This document shows, piece after piece, positions 26,301 through 33,860 of a DNA stretch of 42,456 bases; the first letter of the stretch is position 1, and each line of letters opens with the position of its first letter. The DNA comes from Mesorhizobium sp. ORS 3359. GTDB taxonomy: Bacteria > Pseudomonadota > Alphaproteobacteria > Rhizobiales > Rhizobiaceae. A program made the position numbers and the translations under genes. Under the pieces are notes generated by a model. The model had not been told where the DNA came from. It saw only the letters and a program-made list of their open reading frames with translations, and did not search any database. Where the stretch lies: contig CCNC01000153.1 in NCBI GenBank assembly GCA_000824845.1, forward strand, positions 1-42,456. Direction: 5' to 3'.

Positions 26301-26705
26301 TAGATTGGGCAGGATAGCCAGCGACATCCGATCGCCCCATTCGAGCAGGTCGTCGAGCTCGAGCAATGTCGCGCCCTTCTCGGTCTCGTCGCGCAGATTG
26401 GCTTGGGTCAGCATACGGCACAGATGCCCCCAGCCTTGGCGGTCGCGGGGATAGGCGAGAATGTCCGGCGTGCCGTCGCCGAACACCAAGCGGCAGCCAG
26501 GATGATAAGCCATCTTCTCCACCTTGGCCTGCTGCCAGGCACGCACGACGCCGGCGACCGTGTTCCTGTCGGCGAGCCCGATCGAGGCAAAACCGTAGAA
26601 TTTCGCCGTGACAACCAGCTCCTCGGGCTTGGAGGCGCCGCGCAGGAAGGAGAAATTCGAGCTTATGCCGAACTCGGCATAGGGGATGGCGGTCAGCGCG
26701 TTCAT
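23373..26705 (-). CDS. dnaE2: Error-prone DNA polymerase III alpha, DnaE2
   Basis: The 1110-aa polymerase carries out damage-induced mutagenic synthesis together with ImuA and ImuB. It has the PHP domain (about 6-280), the polymerase palm with catalytic Asp residues in PPDIDVDF, DILCQGRGSAANS just before, and the OB fold near the C-terminus (SVAGLVLVRQRPGKGNAIFLTLEDE). The C-terminus ends with KGRNFQ and lacks the tau-binding tail of the replicative enzyme, as expected for DnaE2. The ATG at 26705 overlaps the imuB stop by four bases (ATGA). Control should be through the LexA box before imuA. Confidence 0.97.
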   Translation of the reverse strand: MNALTAIPYAEFGISSNFSFLRGASKPEELVVTAKFYGFASIGLADRNTVAGVVRAWQQAKVEKMAYHPGCRLVFGDGTPDILAYPRDRQGWGHLCRMLTQANLRDETEKGATLLELDDLLEWGDRMSLAILPNLSGDAEDNLEFVSRLKDRFGAAIRLAVAPDYGGNDRFRIEQAAAMADQARVPLMATNDVLYHAAERRPLQDVLTAIRLNTPVCEVGLELTANAERHLKPPLEMARLFRRHPEALAETLRFADELTFSLSDLEYNYPDEPTESGLGPQAELERLAREGAVRRYPAGVPGYVLERIDSELALIERLNYARYFLTVHDIVKFARSKDILCQGRGSAANSIICFCIGITEVGPERIDTLFERFISEERNEPPDIDVDFEHERRDEVIAYIYDKYSAKRTALAAAVISYRGRSALREVAKAMGLSEDVRSALSSTIWGWSTSELGEREANAGGLDRTDPLSRQVLERANEIMGFPRHLSQHVGGFVITRDRLDEVVPIVKTAMEERKMVEWDKDDLDAVKILKVDVLALGMLTCLKRAFTLLTDHYPRARDPFGRPYVLATLPEEHEDVYAMIQRADTLGVFQIESRAQMSMLPRLKPENFYDLVIEVAIVRPGPIQGDMVHPYLRRRQGKEAVHYPSLELKKILGKTLGVPLFQEQAMKIAIVAGGFRPGEADELRRAMATFKRTGTIGNYRQRMIDGMVGNGYDKEFAERCFKQIEGFGEYGFPESHAASFALLVYASCWFKTFYPDVFCAAILNAQPMGFYQPAQLVRDARDHGVEVREVDINHSVWDCTLEATAFDPSRILERHASMRGVIETAHAVRLGFRQIKGLSEERMKAVVAQRGDGYRSVRDVWLRSGLDVGKIERLAEADAFRSIGLDRRAALWEVRALDGRSAAEKLPLFDQPSLGLRELEPETKLPKMPLGEHVVHDYRSLGLSLKEHPVAFLRERLTHAGITPNAQLPSVRDGRRVSVAGLVLVRQRPGKGNAIFLTLEDEKSIANVIIWPRVFDRFRPVVMGARFIRVTGKLQHESNVIHIVADRIEDLTSWLSVLLESANRPIIEPAERPVGSKADASRGLPVHQNLEALSGAAQQVMPKGRNFQ

Positions 26706-28333
26706 GCGAACACCCCGTGCATGTACCAGCGCGGCGGGGCGGCCTGGGGCGCGCTGCTGTAGAGACCCTGACGGTAGAGCCAGTAGCGGCGTCCCTCGCT
26801 GTCCTCGATGCGGTAATAGTCGCGGGTCGGCGCTTCTTCCTCGCCGGGCAGTTGCCGCCACCATTCGGCGGCGATGCGCTCCGGCCCTTCGGCCCGGGCG
26901 ACGCGGTAAAGCGCGCGCCGCCAGCGGAAATTCATCGGCGGACCCTCCGGGATCTCGGTCGCCGGCACCTCGATCGGCTCGGGCGAGCGGAACAGGCGCA
27001 CCGGCCGCTCCGGCGGATAGATGGTCATCGGCGGGGCTGTCCGGGGCACCGTCCGTCCGGCCGCCGGCGCGCGCCTTTGCGGTGCTTCGGCGAAGGGCAC
27101 GCTCTTGACGGCGCGCTCCGGCAGATGGCTCTCGACAACCACCGGCTTCAGCACGGCGGCCTCGCCGAGGCGGGCGCGGACGCGGTCGGCGAACAGCGCG
27201 ATGTCCGCGTCATCATCGTCCGCCTCGCCGGTGAGGTCGCCCTGAACCAAGTCGAAGGTGGCGGCCGACAGCACGGAGAGCCGCACGAGGTCGAAGCCGA
27301 AGCCGGCGTCGATATTCTGCTCCAGCGCGGTGAGCCGCTCATGGAACAGTCTTTGGATCAGCCGTGGCTCGCGCATCGGGCGCGAGGTGCCGACGGCGAT
27401 GCGGCTGACAGCGCCGTCGACGCGAAAGAGAAACAGCGCCAGCGTCCTTGCGCCTTCGCCGCGCCGTTCGAGGTCGGTCTTCAGGGCGACGGCAAGCCGG
27501 CTTATGAGCCGCTCGATGTCGTCGGTGAGCATGACCGGCTCGGCAAGATGGCGCTCGACCGAGAGCGGCGCGACGGGAAGGCGCGGCGACACGGCCTCGT
27601 CGAGGCGGCCGAGCGCCTGGTCGAGGCGCAGAAGCAGAGTGGCGCCGAAGCGGCGGGCGAGCGGCGCGCGGGGTGCGGCCATCACCGCGCCGGCGGTGCG
27701 CAGGCCTACACTCTCAAGGAGGGCGCGGGTCTCCGGCGCGATGCGCAGCGCCGACAGCGGCAGCGGCGCCAGCAGCGCCTCTTCCTCGCCGCCGGCCACG
27801 ATGCGGTTGCCGTGGAAGCGCGCCGCCGCCCAGGCGGCGCCCGGCGTCGAGGCCAAGCCGGCGCGGACATCGAAACCCTGCTGGAAGAAGCGGGTGAGGA
27901 TCTCGTCCTGCATGGCGCGCTCGCCGCCGAACAGATGCGTGCAGCCGGTGACGTCGAGGAACAGCCCGTCCTCGCCGTCGATCGCCACCAGCGGCGTGTA
28001 GCGGTCGCACCAGTCGGCAAGGCCCTCGAGCAGGCGGCGGTCGGCTTCCGGGTCGGCCTCGACCACGTCGATCGAGGGGTGCATGGCACGGGCATCGGCA
28101 ATGCCCATGCCGCGCTTCAACCGGAGCGCCTCAGCCCGCTCGTCGAGGGCTGCGATGCGCTGGGTGTTGTTGTCGCGATGGCTGATCACCAATGGTGGGT
28201 GAGATGGGGGCAGGTGATCCGAGGGCCGGGAACGCCAGGACCGCCCCAGACGCTGGCGCAGGATCCGCTCCGCGCTGAGATGCGGGAACCACAGCGACAG
28301 GATTCTCTGCTCTTTCCGCAAAAGCGTGCTCAT
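26702..28333 (-). CDS. imuB: ImuB, inactive Y-family polymerase-like protein
   Basis: The 543-aa mutasome hub is related to Y-family polymerases but has lost the catalytic acids: ILSLWFPHLSAERI stands where active enzymes have DxxxFFASVE. Conserved blocks are RIAALDERAEALRLKRGMGIADARAMHP (about 59-86), VAIDGEDGLFLDVTGCTHLFGGE and a C-terminal WRRALYRV...YWLYRQGLY region. In known systems it binds the beta clamp, ImuA and DnaE2. The start at 28333 is chosen because the conserved N-terminus begins there; it overlaps imuA by 203 bases in another frame. A longer frame reaches 28606 but has no family character. Confidence 0.95.
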   Translation of the reverse strand: MSTLLRKEQRILSLWFPHLSAERILRQRLGRSWRSRPSDHLPPSHPPLVISHRDNNTQRIAALDERAEALRLKRGMGIADARAMHPSIDVVEADPEADRRLLEGLADWCDRYTPLVAIDGEDGLFLDVTGCTHLFGGERAMQDEILTRFFQQGFDVRAGLASTPGAAWAAARFHGNRIVAGGEEEALLAPLPLSALRIAPETRALLESVGLRTAGAVMAAPRAPLARRFGATLLLRLDQALGRLDEAVSPRLPVAPLSVERHLAEPVMLTDDIERLISRLAVALKTDLERRGEGARTLALFLFRVDGAVSRIAVGTSRPMREPRLIQRLFHERLTALEQNIDAGFGFDLVRLSVLSAATFDLVQGDLTGEADDDDADIALFADRVRARLGEAAVLKPVVVESHLPERAVKSVPFAEAPQRRAPAAGRTVPRTAPPMTIYPPERPVRLFRSPEPIEVPATEIPEGPPMNFRWRRALYRVARAEGPERIAAEWWRQLPGEEEAPTRDYYRIEDSEGRRYWLYRQGLYSSAPQAAPPRWYMHGVFA

Positions 28334-29144
28334 TTGGGTTCCACTCCAGTGTGAATTGTCCGGGCAGGGCCGTGCGGCTCTTGCCGATATCGACCTTGAA
28401 GGCGGGCCGGCCGATCGAGCCGGCGAGCGGCCCGGCGACCGTCTCGCGGTTTGCCGCCGGCGCCGCCGAGACGATGAGGCGCACCGGGGCGGCGGTGGGA
28501 TCGGCCTCGCCCGCTTGGCGCAGCAACAGCAGCGGACGGCCGGCGTTCTGGGCGCGGGCGTGCAGCCGGCGCGTAGCGGTAAGGTCGAGAAGCCGCGGGC
28601 TGCCACGGATTTCGAGGATGACCGCGGCGAAGGCCGTCATGCGGGCGGCCTCCTCGGCGATCCACAGCGCGTCCAGCAGTTTCGGCGCCTCGGAAAACAG
28701 CAACTGTTCCGGCTCGATGCCGAACAGGGCATGAAGGCCCCTGGCATAGGGCAGGCCGGCCTCGTGGAAGATTTCCGCCGTGCCGACCCAGAGGATCGGC
28801 AGACCCTGCTTCTCCTTGAGGATCAGGCTTACGAGCGAGAGCGCGAAGCCGGCGACCGCGCCGGCATCGCGGGTCTCCAGCCCATGGATCTCGCTGAGCG
28901 CCGCCCCGGGCAGGCCGCCGCCAAGGGCGGTGTCGAGGCGTTCGATGCCGGTGTGCAGGAAGGCATCCGGCGAGGCCACCGCGAGGCCGCGCCGGATAAT
29001 GGTGGTCTCGGAGGTGATGTTCGATATGCCGGCAGGCGCGCCAGGCACCGGCGCCTGCAGGCGCTCGGGCAGCGTTCCCTCGATCTTCGCGATCTGGCGG
29101 CGCAGGGCAAAAATAGTGTCCCGCGCCACGGCGTTCATCGCCAT
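28131..29144 (-). CDS. imuA: ImuA, RecA/SulA-like mutasome protein
   Basis: The 337-aa protein is the first gene of the SOS mutagenesis cassette. It has the RecA-like core starting FLHTGIERLDTALGGGLPGAALSEIHG (about 62-88) and ILWVGTAEIF, and ends its recognisable part at FTLEWNPNEHAFAERA (about 265-280). The remaining 55 or so residues are Pro/Ala/Ser-rich and overlap the start of imuB, so they may be a non-conserved read-through tail. The ATG at 29144 has GGAAG upstream; a TTG at 29165 is less likely. Confidence 0.92.
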   Translation of the reverse strand: MAMNAVARDTIFALRRQIAKIEGTLPERLQAPVPGAPAGISNITSETTIIRRGLAVASPDAFLHTGIERLDTALGGGLPGAALSEIHGLETRDAGAVAGFALSLVSLILKEKQGLPILWVGTAEIFHEAGLPYARGLHALFGIEPEQLLFSEAPKLLDALWIAEEAARMTAFAAVILEIRGSPRLLDLTATRRLHARAQNAGRPLLLLRQAGEADPTAAPVRLIVSAAPAANRETVAGPLAGSIGRPAFKVDIGKSRTALPGQFTLEWNPNEHAFAERAENPVAVVPASQRGADPAPASGAVLAFPALGSPAPISPTIGDQPSRQQHPAHRSPRRAG

Positions 29145-29167
29145 GACGTTCACTTCCGGCAGCAATT

Positions 29168-29182
29168 GTTCCTGTTATGTTC
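29168..29182. promoter_or_regulatory. LexA (SOS) box upstream of imuA
   Basis: GTTC-CTGTTAT-GTTC matches the alphaproteobacterial LexA site GTTC-N7-GTTC exactly. It lies 24 bases before the imuA start, where a repressor would block transcription of imuA-imuB-dnaE2. Confidence 0.92.
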
Positions 29183-29222
29183 TTATAGATTCCAGAGGCG
29201 CCCGGAAGAGTCAAGCAGAGTC

Positions 29223-29242
29223 AGAAGGAATTTATTCCTTCT
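29223..29242. promoter_or_regulatory. 20-bp palindrome between imuA and the zincin gene
   Basis: AGAAGGAAT-TT-ATTCCTTCT has perfect 9-bp arms. It lies about 40 bases beyond the LexA box and 86 bases before the protease start. It could be an operator or an RNA hairpin; the sequence alone does not decide. Confidence 0.5.
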
Positions 29243-29327
29243 CCTTTTACTCTGAAAGCGCATGGCCAGCCGGCTCATTTGCCTCTATCGGCGCGAAAGC
29301 CTATATGCCGGGATCAAAGGACGTTTC

Positions 29328-29765
29328 ATGGCCCGCATCTACAAGACCCGTACCTGGCACGATCAGCTCTCGCCGTCGATGGACGAGCTGGAGCTTATGG
29401 CGCTGGAGGCCTATGCCCATCTGCCGGACGAATTCCGCCAGCTCACCGGCGAGATCGTCATCCAGATCGCCGAATTCCCGACCGACGAGATCATGGACGA
29501 CCTGTCGCTGGAGACGCCCTTCGACCTGCTCGGCCTGTTCGAGGGGCGCGGCATCGCCGAGCGCTGGAACCCGCAGACCGGCGAGGGTCCGAACCGCGTC
29601 ACGCTCTACCGCCGCGCCATCCTCGACTATTGGGCCGAGAACGAGGAGACGCTGGGCGACATCGTCACCCATGTGCTGATCCACGAGATCGGCCACCATT
29701 TCGGCCTGTCGGACGACGACATGGAGCGGATCGAGGAAGCGGCCGAGCAGGCGGCAGCGGGCTGA
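29328..29765 (+). CDS. Zincin-like metallopeptidase family protein
   Basis: The 145-aa cytoplasmic protein has the zinc-binding motif HEIGHHFGLSDDD at 119-131 (H119, E120, H123, with an acidic residue of SDDD as third ligand). A region ETPFDLLGLFEGRG and a start typical of the small minimal metallopeptidase family (PF06262, known to me by pattern) precede it. Its targets are unknown. The ATG at 29328 fits the fold start. It is divergent from imuA, and a shared SOS control is possible but not shown. Confidence 0.88.
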   Translation: MARIYKTRTWHDQLSPSMDELELMALEAYAHLPDEFRQLTGEIVIQIAEFPTDEIMDDLSLETPFDLLGLFEGRGIAERWNPQTGEGPNRVTLYRRAILDYWAENEETLGDIVTHVLIHEIGHHFGLSDDDMERIEEAAEQAAAG

Positions 29766-30009
29766 GAGACTGTTTGGAAATTCTACTCCGGCGGCCATCT
29801 GGCGGCGCTTTCTGCGCTCCTGCAGCGCCGCGCGTCCTCTTGGACGCGCAAAGGACGCTGCAGCAATTTCACTTGACGCATGATCCTTTCCGAAAATCGA
29901 TTTCGATTTTCGGGGTCATGCGAAGGCTCACGGACCAAATGTCCGCTCCGCTCCGGTTCTCGAAATCACCACCATATGACTCGCCAGAGCGAATTTCGAA
30001 ACACTCTCT
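29765..30009. repeat. 245-bp inverted-repeat element with nested insertion (copy 2)
   Basis: The ends AGAGACTGTTTGGAAATTC and GAATTTCGAAACACTCTCT are inverted. The first base is the A of the TGA stop of the metallopeptidase gene. The core matches the element at 40048-40192 except for about 103 extra bases at 29821-29923 replacing two or three bases. Confidence 0.88.
29821..29923. repeat. Composite repeat nested in the element at 29765-30009
   Basis: It holds two hairpins. CGCGTCC-TCTT-GGACGCG (29831-29848) lies inside TGCAGCG/CGCTGCA arms. CCGAAAATCG-ATTT-CGATTTTCGG lies inside GCATGATCC/GGTCATGC (29878-29921). Both are of kinds found alone elsewhere in rhizobial intergenic DNA. Confidence 0.75.
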
Positions 30010-30020
30010 CAGCGCTTTAC

Positions 30021-30227
30021 CTACCAGTCGCTGAGCTTGGTGTCGGCTGTGTATTCCTGGCCTTCGACATCCTTCACCACGGCCTGGCCGCAACGCATCG
30101 ACTTGGTCTTCTTGTCATAGGCGTAGGTCGGCGAGCCGAACAGGTGCCAGCCCTTGTTCAACGCGGCGGTGACCTTGTGGCAAAAGGTTGCGTCGTCCGG
30201 ACCGGACAGAAAGCGGTAGAGTTTCAT
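30021..30227 (-). CDS. DUF1737-family small protein
   Basis: The 68-aa protein MKLYRFLSGPDDATFCHKVTAALNKGWHLFGSPTYAYD... has the short all-conserved pattern of DUF1737 (L-GPDD--FC-KV--AL--GW-L-GSPT). Such proteins are usually this length and have no known function. The ATG at 30227 is clear. It follows the CitE-like gene's coordinates on the same strand but would be read after it, 29 bases downstream. Confidence 0.85.
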   Translation of the reverse strand: MKLYRFLSGPDDATFCHKVTAALNKGWHLFGSPTYAYDKKTKSMRCGQAVVKDVEGQEYTADTKLSDW

Positions 30228-30256
30228 TTTTCGAACCCATCATGTGTATCGGCGCA

Positions 30257-31135
30257 TCATGCGCCGATGATCGCGGCCTTCGCCAGAAGTTTCTCGGCTT
30301 GCGCCAGATGCAGCCGCTCGACCATGCGGCCGTCCAGCGCGATTATCCCCCTGCCGGCATTTTCGGGCCGCGCGAACGCGTCCCGGATCGCGCGTGCCTC
30401 GGCAAGCGCTTCTGCCGGCGGCGAGAAGGCGCGGTTCGCCGGCTCGATCTGGGCGGGGTGGATCAGCGACTTGCCGTCAAAACCCATGGCCGCCCCCTCG
30501 GCGCATTCGCGGGCGAAAGCGTCGAGGTCGCGGAAATCGTTGGCGACGCCATCGATGACGTCGAGGCCGCCGGCGCGCGCCGCGAGCACCAGCTGCATCA
30601 GCCAAGGCGTCAAATAGCGGCGGTCGGGCGTCGCCAGGATGCCGGTCGCCTTCACCAGGTCATTCGTTCCGGCGGCGAAACAATTAAGGCGCGAGGCCGG
30701 GTCGCGGCCAAGCTCGGCGATCGCGCCGATGTTGAGCAGCGCTTTCGGGGTCTCGACCATCGCCCATAGTTTCACACTGTCCGGCGCGAAATTGTCGTCG
30801 AGCAGGTCGCCGGCCTCGAGGATGTCGCGCGGCGTGCCGATCTTGGGCAGGAGAATGCCGTCGGGCTCGGCCTTGGCGACAGCCAGAAGATCGTCGGCGC
30901 CCCATTCGCTGGCCAAAGCGTTGATGCGCACCACCATCTCGCAACGTCTTTCACGGTCGGCCAGGATGCCGGCGACCTTGTCGCGCGCGGCCTTCTTGTC
31001 GGCGGGCAGGACGGCGTCCTCGAGATCGATGATGACGGCGTCGCAGGCCAAGGTGCCGATCTTGGCGAGCGCCTTGTCGTTCGAGGCGGGAATGTAGAGC
31101 ACCGAGCGGCGCGGGCGGTAGGTGTCGACGGTCAT
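30257..31135 (-). CDS. CitE/HpcH-HpaI-family acyl-CoA lyase or thioesterase
   Basis: The 292-aa TIM-barrel protein has RRSVLYIPASNDKAL at about 9-23, DAVIIDLEDAVLPADK with the acidic metal-binding block near 33-48, the ligand Glu in WAMVETPKALL, and GFDGKSLIHPAQIEPAN near the C-terminus. This is the pattern of citrate lyase beta, malyl-CoA lyase and (3S)-malyl-CoA thioesterase relatives. With no citrate lyase alpha or gamma gene nearby, a stand-alone malyl/citramalyl-CoA type role is more likely. The ATG at 31135 is chosen because RRSVLYIP begins a few residues later. Confidence 0.9.
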   Translation of the reverse strand: MTVDTYRPRRSVLYIPASNDKALAKIGTLACDAVIIDLEDAVLPADKKAARDKVAGILADRERRCEMVVRINALASEWGADDLLAVAKAEPDGILLPKIGTPRDILEAGDLLDDNFAPDSVKLWAMVETPKALLNIGAIAELGRDPASRLNCFAAGTNDLVKATGILATPDRRYLTPWLMQLVLAARAGGLDVIDGVANDFRDLDAFARECAEGAAMGFDGKSLIHPAQIEPANRAFSPPAEALAEARAIRDAFARPENAGRGIIALDGRMVERLHLAQAEKLLAKAAIIGA

Positions 31136-31181
31136 GAGCGATCTATGCCGGGTGATGGCGAGGGAGGCAAGGCAGAGGTTT

Positions 31182-31345
31182 AATCTCCCCCCTTGAGGGG
31201 GAGATGTCGCCGCAGGCGACAGAGGGGGTGGCCGCGCATGGAGCGCCGGCGGTCTGCGCGGTAAGAAATGAGGTCGGCCCTTTACGCGCAAGGACCCCCT
31301 CTGACCGCTTCGCGGCCATCTCCCCCTCGAGGGGGGGAGAAGATG
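31182..31345. repeat. Long inverted repeat in a divergent promoter region
   Basis: AATCTCCCCCC...GGGGGAGATG and CATCTCCCCCTC...GAGGGGGGGAGAAGATG hairpins face each other, with CAGAGGGGGT and ACCCCCTCTG pairing between. It lies between the CitE-like gene and the DUF4173 operon, reading in opposite directions. Confidence 0.85.
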
Positions 31346-31434
31346 TCGCTCCCTGCACGAAAACTGCAAACCCTTGCGGAAAACCTCCTCCATTCCGCCG
31401 CGCGCTTACCGCGTCCGTCTGCGACAAGGCCGTC

Positions 31435-31599
31435 ATGCAAAAGCCTCACACATCCCGCTGGTCGCTGCCGCGCCGGCTCCGCGACGAAGGCTGGTGGCTC
31501 GTCGAGCCGCACAGGCGGCGCGCCGCCGCGACGGTGCTCCCCTTCAGACCACGGCCGGCATGCGGCGGCAGAACAACAGCCACGAAGGCGCGGCGATGA
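31435..31599 (+). CDS. Possible 54-aa leader ORF coupled to the DUF4173 gene
   Basis: MQKPHTSRWSLPRRLRDEGW... is Arg-rich, has AAGG 6 bases before its ATG (31435), and ends with ATGA overlapping the DUF4173 start at 31596. The position and spacing suggest translational coupling, but high-GC DNA gives such frames by chance and no family is recognised. Confidence 0.35.
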   Translation: MQKPHTSRWSLPRRLRDEGWWLVEPHRRRAAATVLPFRPRPACGGRTTATKARR

Positions 31600-33158
31600 C
31601 GACGATAACCATGACGGCGCCGGCAATGAGGACGTCGCCTGTCCCGAGTTACTGCCGACGCGTCGGCGCCGCCGCGCTGCTGGTGGCGCTGGCCGATTTT
31701 CTTTTCTATGGCCAGCCGGTCGGGATCACCCTCTTCATCTTCGCGACCGTACTTGCCGCCACGGTCGTCGCCATGCATCCGACAGCGCTGAACGATGCCC
31801 GGGTGTGGCTCAAGCCGGCGGCGCTGTTCGCGGCACTTTTGCCGCTCGTCGAAAATGTCAGCCCGCTTTCGCTGCTGGTCGCGGTTGCAGCGCTTGCAAT
31901 CTTTGCGCTGTCGCTGGCCGGACGGCTGCGCGCCCGCCCCGCCCGCATCGCGCGGCAGCTTGGCCTGTTCCTGCTCGCCGCCCCTTTCCGCCTCGCGCGC
32001 GACTTCTTCCGCTGGCGCAAGGCGGCGCGCCAGCTCAGTCAGCGGCGCATCCGGCTGGCGGCAATCGCCGTCTGGGTCATGCCGCTGACGCTCGGCGTCG
32101 TCTTCCTGGCGCTGTTCGGCGCCGCCAATCCGATCATCGAGCACTGGCTGTCGCTGATCGACCTCTACTCGCTGCTCGAGAAGATCGAGGTCGCGCGACT
32201 GATTTTCTGGCTCATCGTGCTGGCCGGCGTCTGGGCCTTTCTGCGGCCCCGCCTACCGCGCTTCGTCTCTCGCCTCAGGCGCATCCTGCCTGCAGCGCCC
32301 GCGGCAAGGCGGACGAGGACTTCCGCCGAGGACGTCCTCTTCGGCAAGGCCGCCATCCTGCGCGCACTGATCGTCTTCAACGCGCTGTTTGCCGTGCAGA
32401 CTATCCTCGACGGCACCTATCTGTGGGGCGGCGTCGCTTTGCCCGACGGGCTGACGTATGCCGCCTACGCGCATCGCGGCGCCTATCCGCTGGTCGTCAC
32501 CGCGCTGCTTGCCGCCGGCTTCGTGCTGGTGGCGCTGCGCTCCGGCAGCGAGACGTCAAGGGATCCGCTGATCCGCCGGCTGGTCTATCTCTGGGTGGCG
32601 CAGAACATCGTGCTGGTCATCTCCTCGATGCTGCGGCTCGACCTCTATATCGGCGTCTACGCGCTCACCTATCTGCGCGTCGTCGCTTTCATCTGGATGG
32701 GACTGGTGGCGGCGGGGCTGGCACTCATCATCGCCCGCATCGTGCTCCAAAAATCGGGCGAATGGCTGCTCTCCGCCAATCTTCTGACGCTTTCGGCGAC
32801 GCTTTATGCCTGCTGTTTCGTCAATTTCGCAGCAACGATCGCCAACTACAATGTCGACCATTCGCTTGAGATGACCGGGAAAGGCGTTGCCCTCGACATC
32901 TGGTATGTGCGTTCGCTTGGCGCGGGCGCATTTCCTGCCCTCGACCGTTTCATCGATCATCAAGGCCCGACAACTGCCGAAAATCCAGCCTTTCGCCAGT
33001 TCTTGGGGATACGCCCTGTCGACGAAGGCGCATATCGCGCTGTCCTGAACCACTGGCGGGCCTGGAGCTTTCGCGACTGGCGGCTTTTGCGCTATCTCGA
33101 CAAACGCGGCTCGCTTGCCAATCCTGCCGTTACCCAACCTTATCCGCCGGGTCACTGA
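31596..33158 (+). CDS. DUF4173/DUF4153 polytopic membrane protein
   Basis: The 520-aa protein has about ten to twelve membrane segments. Recognisable pieces include FGAANPIIEHWL near 170, TYLWGGVALPDGLTYAAYAHRGAYPLVVTALLAAGF near 285-320, and RLDLYIGVYALTYLRVVAFIWM. The block WGG--LP-G-TYA-YAH-G-Y is the hallmark of this uncharacterised family. The C-terminal 90 residues are soluble. It is followed after three bases by the response regulator, so it is part of that operon and may sense or respond to an envelope signal. The ATG at 31596 is the most upstream one near the first membrane segment. Confidence 0.87.
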   Translation: MTTITMTAPAMRTSPVPSYCRRVGAAALLVALADFLFYGQPVGITLFIFATVLAATVVAMHPTALNDARVWLKPAALFAALLPLVENVSPLSLLVAVAALAIFALSLAGRLRARPARIARQLGLFLLAAPFRLARDFFRWRKAARQLSQRRIRLAAIAVWVMPLTLGVVFLALFGAANPIIEHWLSLIDLYSLLEKIEVARLIFWLIVLAGVWAFLRPRLPRFVSRLRRILPAAPAARRTRTSAEDVLFGKAAILRALIVFNALFAVQTILDGTYLWGGVALPDGLTYAAYAHRGAYPLVVTALLAAGFVLVALRSGSETSRDPLIRRLVYLWVAQNIVLVISSMLRLDLYIGVYALTYLRVVAFIWMGLVAAGLALIIARIVLQKSGEWLLSANLLTLSATLYACCFVNFAATIANYNVDHSLEMTGKGVALDIWYVRSLGAGAFPALDRFIDHQGPTTAENPAFRQFLGIRPVDEGAYRAVLNHWRAWSFRDWRLLRYLDKRGSLANPAVTQPYPPGH

Positions 33159-33161
33159 CCG

Positions 33162-33860
33162 ATGCCGCACAATATACTCGTCGCCGACGACGATCCGCAT
33201 ATCCGCGAGATCATCTGCTTCGCGCTGGAAAAGGCCGGCATGAAGACGGCCGCCGTCGCCGACGGCGCCGCGGCGCTCCAGGCAGTCGAGCGGGGGGCGC
33301 CAGATCTCATCGTGCTCGATATCGGCATGCCGGAGATGGACGGGCTGGAGGTCTGCCGGCGGTTGAGGCAAAAATCCGACGTGCCGGTGCTGTTCCTGTC
33401 CGCGCGGGATGAGGAAATCGACCGCATCCTCGGGCTGGAAATGGGCGGCGACGATTATGTGACCAAGCCGTTCAGCCCGCGCGAGCTGGTCGCCCGGGTC
33501 AACGTCATCCTGCGGCGCGCGCGCCCAGTGCCGGTCGAGGAAGCAGCGGACGAGCGGGAATTCGCGCATGGCAAGCTGATGCTTGTCCCGGCAAGCCATG
33601 CGGCGAGCTTCGACGGCAAGCCGCTCACCTTGACGGCGATCGAGTTCGCCATCCTGAAGGGCTTTCTCGCCCGCCCGCTTCACGTGCTTGGCCGCGACGC
33701 GGTGATGGCCAATGCCTATGCCTCGAACATCCATGTCTCGGAACGCACGGTCGACAGCCACATCCGCAATGTGCGGGCCAAGCTGGCGGCGGTCGGCTGC
33801 GCCGATGCGATCGCGACGGTGCATGGCGTCGGCTTCCGGCTTGGCCGATGCGGTGGTTGA
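33162..33860 (+). CDS. OmpR-family response regulator (CreB-like)
   Basis: The 232-aa regulator has receiver residues D9/D10, phosphoacceptor D53 (LIVLDIGMPEMDGLE) and K102 (DYVTKPFSPREL). A winged-helix DNA-binding domain (about 135-232) with LTAIEFAILKGF and VSERTVDSHIRNVRAKL follows. It lies three bases after the DUF4173 gene and overlaps the kinase gene by 13 bases, so the three are one operon. Resemblance to CreB/CreC is by general pattern only. Confidence 0.93.
   Translation: MPHNILVADDDPHIREIICFALEKAGMKTAAVADGAAALQAVERGAPDLIVLDIGMPEMDGLEVCRRLRQKSDVPVLFLSARDEEIDRILGLEMGGDDYVTKPFSPRELVARVNVILRRARPVPVEEAADEREFAHGKLMLVPASHAASFDGKPLTLTAIEFAILKGFLARPLHVLGRDAVMANAYASNIHVSERTVDSHIRNVRAKLAAVGCADAIATVHGVGFRLGRCGG

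Noticed and set aside
24153..26303. 716-codon open frame on the plus strand opposite dnaE2
   Set aside because: It is a shadow of a high-GC gene. dnaE2 has complete family motifs on the other strand, and this frame has biased composition and no recognisable domain.
26717..28354. 545-codon plus-strand frame opposite imuB
   Set aside because: Same reason: it mirrors imuB codon usage, has no ribosome-binding site and no family pattern.
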